Assembly: GCF_026241105.1 (NCBI RefSeq)
Contig: NZ_JAPFFT010000033.1
Location: 1 to 33,896, forward strand
DNA: 33,896 nucleotides
Source: Arthrobacter rhizophilus
GTDB lineage: Bacteria > Actinomycetota > Actinomycetes > Actinomycetales > Micrococcaceae
Direction of reading: 5' to 3'
Below are positions 31,247-33,896 of the stretch, piece by piece; the stretch's first letter is position 1; the number at the start of each line of letters is the position of its first letter. Made by a program: the position numbers and the translations under genes. The notes under the pieces are model-generated. The model saw only the letters and a list, made by a program, of their open reading frames with translations. It made no database searches and was not told where the DNA came from.

Positions 31247-32173
31247 CTAGGCAAGCAGCAGGGCCACCGCGATCATTGCCGGGACCGCCACCACCGTGGT
31301 GATCAGGACGGTGTCCTTGGCAACGGTGATTCCGGTGTTGTAGCGGCTCGCGGCGACGAAGACGTTCTGCGCCGTGGGCAGTGCCGAAGTGACCACCACC
31401 GCGAACAAGGCGTGTCCCTCCAAACCCAACGCGAAGCGGGCAAACAGGTAGGCCATCAAGGGGTGGACGAACAGCTTGAAGCCGCTGGCCAGCAGGGTGT
31501 CCAGGCGGCGGCCCGTGTCCTTTTGCAAGGGAGGAGAGCCGTTCAAGCTCATGCCGAACGCCATCAGCATCGCGGGAATGGCAGCGCCGCCGATCAGATG
31601 GATCGGCTCCATGATGAGTGAGGGCACTTGCCAGCCGGTCCCGGCCACCACCAAGCCGAGGGCCGATCCCACGATTATCGGGTTCCGCACGATCATCAAG
31701 ACGAATCGTAGGGGAGTGGTGCGGTGGCTACTGGTGCTGGCATCGAGCGCCATCAGGTACATGGGCGTGAAGAACGCTAGCTGGAAGATCAGCAGCGGTG
31801 CAACGTAGCTGGCGTCGCCCAGAACGAACACTGCGATGGGGATGCCGAGGTTCGCGGAGTTGGCCAACGAAGCGCTCATGGATGACATGAGCGATTCTGG
31901 CAGGGAACGTTTGAGCCAGAACTTCACAATGACGAAGAACAGGGTGCCCGTGGCTACGGCCCCCACGGCTGTGACCAGGAGCGGAGCAGCGAAGATTTCG
32001 TGAAGATGGGCCTTGCCCAAGGTTTCAAAGAGGAGCGCAGGGCTCGCGACGAAGAAAGTCAGTCCGCTGAGGACTGAACGCGCATTGTTGCCCAGGATCC
32101 CGCGCTTGCCGACGAACATGCCCACCAGGATGATGGCCCACACCACGAAGAACCCGGAAAGGACGCCCAGCAC
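31247..32173 (-). CDS. AEC family transporter (auxin efflux carrier-like permease)
   Basis: A 308-residue integral membrane protein of the Mem_trans/AEC family with about ten transmembrane helices. Recognisable segments are FFVVWAIILVGMFVGKRGIL at the start, GLTFFVASPALLFETLGKA, MSASLANSANLGIPIAVFVL (the conserved N-x-GxP helix break) and SALPTAQNVFVAASRYNTGI near the end. AEC proteins move organic anions such as malate or auxin-like acids; the substrate here is unknown. The start is GTG 32173 with no clear ribosome-binding site, so it is moderately certain. Confidence 0.9.
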   Translation of the reverse strand: MLGVLSGFFVVWAIILVGMFVGKRGILGNNARSVLSGLTFFVASPALLFETLGKAHLHEIFAAPLLVTAVGAVATGTLFFVIVKFWLKRSLPESLMSSMSASLANSANLGIPIAVFVLGDASYVAPLLIFQLAFFTPMYLMALDASTSSHRTTPLRFVLMIVRNPIIVGSALGLVVAGTGWQVPSLIMEPIHLIGGAAIPAMLMAFGMSLNGSPPLQKDTGRRLDTLLASGFKLFVHPLMAYLFARFALGLEGHALFAVVVTSALPTAQNVFVAASRYNTGITVAKDTVLITTVVAVPAMIAVALLLA

Positions 32174-32259
32174 TACGGCATCCGGAGGGGGATTTGCGCG
32201 GGGCGGCGTGGGTTCACAGTCCCAGCCTAAATCAGCTTTATTCGGCCGTGAGGCCCGAC

Positions 32260-32275
32260 GGCGGAATGTTCCGCC
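32260..32275. promoter_or_regulatory. 16-bp inverted repeat between panD and the AEC transporter gene
   Basis: GGCGGAA-TG-TTCCGCC has perfect 7-base arms. It lies 42 bases beyond the panD stop and 87 bases upstream of the transporter start. It could be a weak terminator for panD or an operator; no T-run follows on the panD strand. Confidence 0.35.
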
Positions 32276-32317
32276 ATGTGGACGGCGTCACGGAGGGGTC
32301 CGGCGGGGCTAGGGAGT

Positions 32318-32746
32318 CTAGTTCAGGTCGGCGTTGTTGAGGGCGTGAGGCGGGCGCATAAGGCCCGGAGTGAGGCCCTCGGCGGGGTCGCTGCCGAGCT
32401 GGACGATCTTGTTGGACCTGTCCACATGGACAACCCTGGGCTGGTAGGCCTTGGCCTCTTCGGTGGTCATCTCCGCATAGGTGATGAGGATGACGACGTC
32501 GCCCACGTGCACCAGGTGCGCTGCGGCACCGTTGATGCCGATGACGCCGGATCCGCGCTCGCCGGCGATGGTGTACGTCTCCAGGCGCGCCCCGTTGGTG
32601 ACGTCAACAATCGAGACGAGCTCGCCGGGCAGAATGTCCGCAGCATCCAGCAGATCCAGGTCGACCGTCACGGAACCTACATAGTGTAGGTCGGCATGGG
32701 TCACCGTGGCGCGGTGGATCTTGGACTTAAACATTGTGCGGTTCAT
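32318..32746 (-). CDS. panD: Aspartate 1-decarboxylase
   Basis: A 142-residue PanD. The N-terminus MNRTMFKSKIHRATVTHADL followed by HYVGSVTVD matches PanD. The proenzyme self-cleaves at Gly24-Ser25 to give the pyruvoyl cofactor on Ser25. It decarboxylates aspartate to beta-alanine for pantothenate and coenzyme A. Other conserved parts are the Thr-Asn-Gly region (VTNGARLETY) and GSGVIGINGAAAHLVHVGD. The first ATG is kept because other PanD proteins start with M-x-RTM. panB and panC are not in the window. The gene is separate from its neighbours by more than 50 bases on each side. Confidence 0.97.
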   Translation of the reverse strand: MNRTMFKSKIHRATVTHADLHYVGSVTVDLDLLDAADILPGELVSIVDVTNGARLETYTIAGERGSGVIGINGAAAHLVHVGDVVILITYAEMTTEEAKAYQPRVVHVDRSNKIVQLGSDPAEGLTPGLMRPPHALNNADLN

Positions 32747-32801
32747 AACGTGACAAGTTTAGCGCGTGGCGGCTTGATCGCCGGGTGATGCCTGACACAG
32801 G

Positions 32802-33131
32802 CTAGGCCTTGGCGGCGGCCTTCCTTGCCTGCCGCCTCTTCAGGGAACCGTAGCCAGCGAGCAGCTTGGGAACAGCCAAGTAGACGGCCGTAGGAACCAC
32901 CACAAGAGTCAGGACGAGGGCGCGCAGCGCCGGGTGCCAGGATTCGGTGAGCGGACCAAGGATCGTCAGGCCGATCGCCACGAGGGGGAAGATGGCCAGC
33001 CAGGTGATGACTGCGCGCACGTGCACAGAAGGAACGTGCACGGAATGCACGTGAACGGAAGGCGCGGGCGCGGAAACGGGCGCAGGCGCGGCGCTGTCCG
33101 CGGGTGCGGTAACTGGGGAGTGGGTGCTCAT
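32802..33131 (-). CDS. Small membrane protein with His/Val repeats
   Basis: A 109-residue protein. Residues ~1-25 are Ala/Pro/Ser-rich, residues ~26-41 contain a repeated SVHV pattern (SVHVHSVHVPSVHVRAV), and two hydrophobic helices follow (about WLAIFPLVAIGLTILGPL and LRALVLTLVVVPTAVYLAV). The end is basic (KRRQARKAAAKA). No family is recognised with certainty. ATG 33131 has GGAG 7 bases upstream; TTG 33143 would lengthen it by four residues. It is divergent from a TetR gene and preceded by an operator candidate, so it is probably that regulator's target. Confidence 0.82.
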   Translation of the reverse strand: MSTHSPVTAPADSAAPAPVSAPAPSVHVHSVHVPSVHVRAVITWLAIFPLVAIGLTILGPLTESWHPALRALVLTLVVVPTAVYLAVPKLLAGYGSLKRRQARKAAAKA

Positions 33132-33139
33132 GAAATTCT

Positions 33140-33211
33140 CCAACTAACTAGTTGTTTTCCGGGTGAGTTCAGACTAGACGCCACTCCCGAAAACTGCAAC
33201 TACTTGGTTGG
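33140..33211. promoter_or_regulatory. Two facing palindromic operator candidates for the TetR regulator
   Basis: Site 1 (33140-33154, minus strand CAACTAGTTAGTTGG) and site 2 (33197-33211, plus strand CAACTACTTGGTTGG) match at 13 of 15 positions in opposite orientations. Each is near-palindromic (CAACTA-N2-TAGTTG). Site 1 covers the ribosome-binding region of the small membrane protein gene; site 2 lies just before the -10 box of the TetR gene. This fits repression of both genes by TetR dimers. Confidence 0.65.
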
Positions 33212-33218
33212 AATCTGT

Positions 33219-33224
33219 TAAGAT
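33219..33224 (+). promoter_or_regulatory. -10 box of a leaderless promoter for the TetR gene
   Basis: TAAGAT lies 6 bases before ATG 33231 and no ribosome-binding site is present, so transcription should begin at or near the start codon. The upstream operator candidate (33197-33211) would occlude the -35/-10 spacer. Confidence 0.5.
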
Positions 33225-33230
33225 GGGCGC

Positions 33231-33830
33231 ATGGCATGGGATACCGAGCGGACCAAGCGACTCCTTCTTGAGGCGGCCACCGCCGAGTTTTGCCAATTCG
33301 GACTCGCTGGCGCCAGGGTAGACCGCATCGCAGCCGCAGCTGGAGTCAACAAGGAGCGCATCTATCAGTACTTCGGCAAGAAGGACCTTCTCTTCGACGC
33401 CGTGATCGCGTCCCAACTCAGCAAGGTGGTGGACGAGGTCCGCATCGAGGGCGCTGGTCCCGAAGCCTTGGCCGACTATGCCGGACGCTTGTTCGACCAT
33501 CATCACCAAGATGCCACCCTTCCGAGGTTGCTGTTTTGGGAGGGTTTGGAGCGGGGCGACTATGTGGTGAACCGTCCGGACCGGGCCGCGAACTGCAGAA
33601 ACAAGGTTGATGGTGTCATCCGGGCCATGCCGGGCACTTCCAGGGAAGATGCGGCCGATCTGATGCTCACCATCATTGCGTTGTGTGACGCCTGGCCTGT
33701 ACTGCCCGAGCTGGATGGCCTCATGGCCGGGAGCAAGGGTCCAAGCAGGGCCGAGCGGCGCCGGAAGGCGATCGTCCAGACTACCCTCCTGGCCGCGCGG
33801 GCGTTGGTCCCCGAGCGCAGCCACCTCTGA
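33231..33830 (+). CDS. TetR/AcrR family transcriptional regulator
   Basis: A 199-residue TetR-type repressor. The N-terminal helix-turn-helix domain is clear: RTKRLLLEAATAEFCQFGLA, GARVDRIAAAAGVNKERIYQ and YFGKKDLLFDAVIA (residues ~7-58). The C-terminal ligand-binding helices (residues ~65-195) are specific to the protein; LFWEGLERGDYVV and MLTIIALCDAWPVLPEL recur in actinobacterial TetR_C-type regulators. The ligand is unknown. It is divergent from the His/Val-repeat membrane protein; paired operator candidates in the 99-base gap suggest it controls both itself and that gene. Confidence 0.93.
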   Translation: MAWDTERTKRLLLEAATAEFCQFGLAGARVDRIAAAAGVNKERIYQYFGKKDLLFDAVIASQLSKVVDEVRIEGAGPEALADYAGRLFDHHHQDATLPRLLFWEGLERGDYVVNRPDRAANCRNKVDGVIRAMPGTSREDAADLMLTIIALCDAWPVLPELDGLMAGSKGPSRAERRRKAIVQTTLLAARALVPERSHL

Positions 33831-33860
33831 TATGTAGGTCTGGTTGTCAATAGCCATAGG

Positions 33861-33896
33861 TGAGCGGCTCCTGGGTTGTGGTTCCGGGGCCGCTCA
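33861..33896 (+). terminator. Hairpin at the window end, probable terminator
   Basis: TGAGCGGC (33861-33868) pairs perfectly with GCCGCTCA (33889-33896), the last base of the window. It starts 30 bases after the TetR stop. Any T-run lies outside the window. Confidence 0.5.

Overview
The window reads as chromosome of a high-GC actinobacterium, most likely Micrococcaceae (Arthrobacter, Paenarthrobacter or Pseudarthrobacter type). The reasons are the GC-rich codon use, the 5S rRNA 3' end at the left edge, a one-piece CopD-CtaG protein, several leaderless starts and the overall gene repertoire. All calls come from reading the sequence and from family knowledge; no database search was run.

Layout. 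1-98 holds the end of a 5S rRNA and its terminator, followed by a repeat-rich spacer. 580-5109 carries HU, a CopD-CtaG copper/cytochrome-oxidase assembly fusion, and an overlapping thioredoxin-NHL protein. 5261-7631 has a membrane-anchored unknown, a RibD-like reductase and a DinB-like protein. 7646-17998 is a large divergent locus. Leftward it encodes a FAD/NAD(P)-binding protein and a GNAT acetyltransferase. Rightward it encodes a complete polar-amino-acid-type ABC importer, three luciferase-like (LLM) flavin monooxygenases, a DUF1684 protein and a 45-codon ORF. The combination resembles salvage systems for S-modified cysteine or other organosulfur compounds.

18.3-24.0 kb is an AT-richer accessory island. 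It contains an ApeA-type HEPN abortive-infection protein and a tail-to-tail gene for a putative double winged-helix DNA-binding protein. That gene is preceded by three 23-bp-spaced iteron-like repeats and two divergent consensus promoters that share a palindromic -35 box. The rightward promoter drives a short, possibly leaderless, 50-codon transcription unit with a strong terminator. The island also has an AbiTii-type membrane protein, a small unknown protein, an intact NUDIX gene and a broken one. Three copies of a ~45-bp transposon-end-like repeat lie in and around it. This is the most likely place for an undescribed defence or plasmid-derived module.

24.07-28.3 kb returns to typical genes: a GNAT, a D-2-hydroxyacid dehydrogenase, a second amino-acid-type binding lipoprotein broken by a one-base frameshift in its signal peptide, a SnoaL-like protein and another LLM oxidoreductase. 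28.5-33.9 kb holds a trehalose-phosphatase-like/GH15 fusion whose phosphatase motif I has lost both aspartates, a large palindrome, an AEC transporter, panD, a small His/Val-repeat membrane protein and a divergent TetR regulator with paired palindromic operator candidates.
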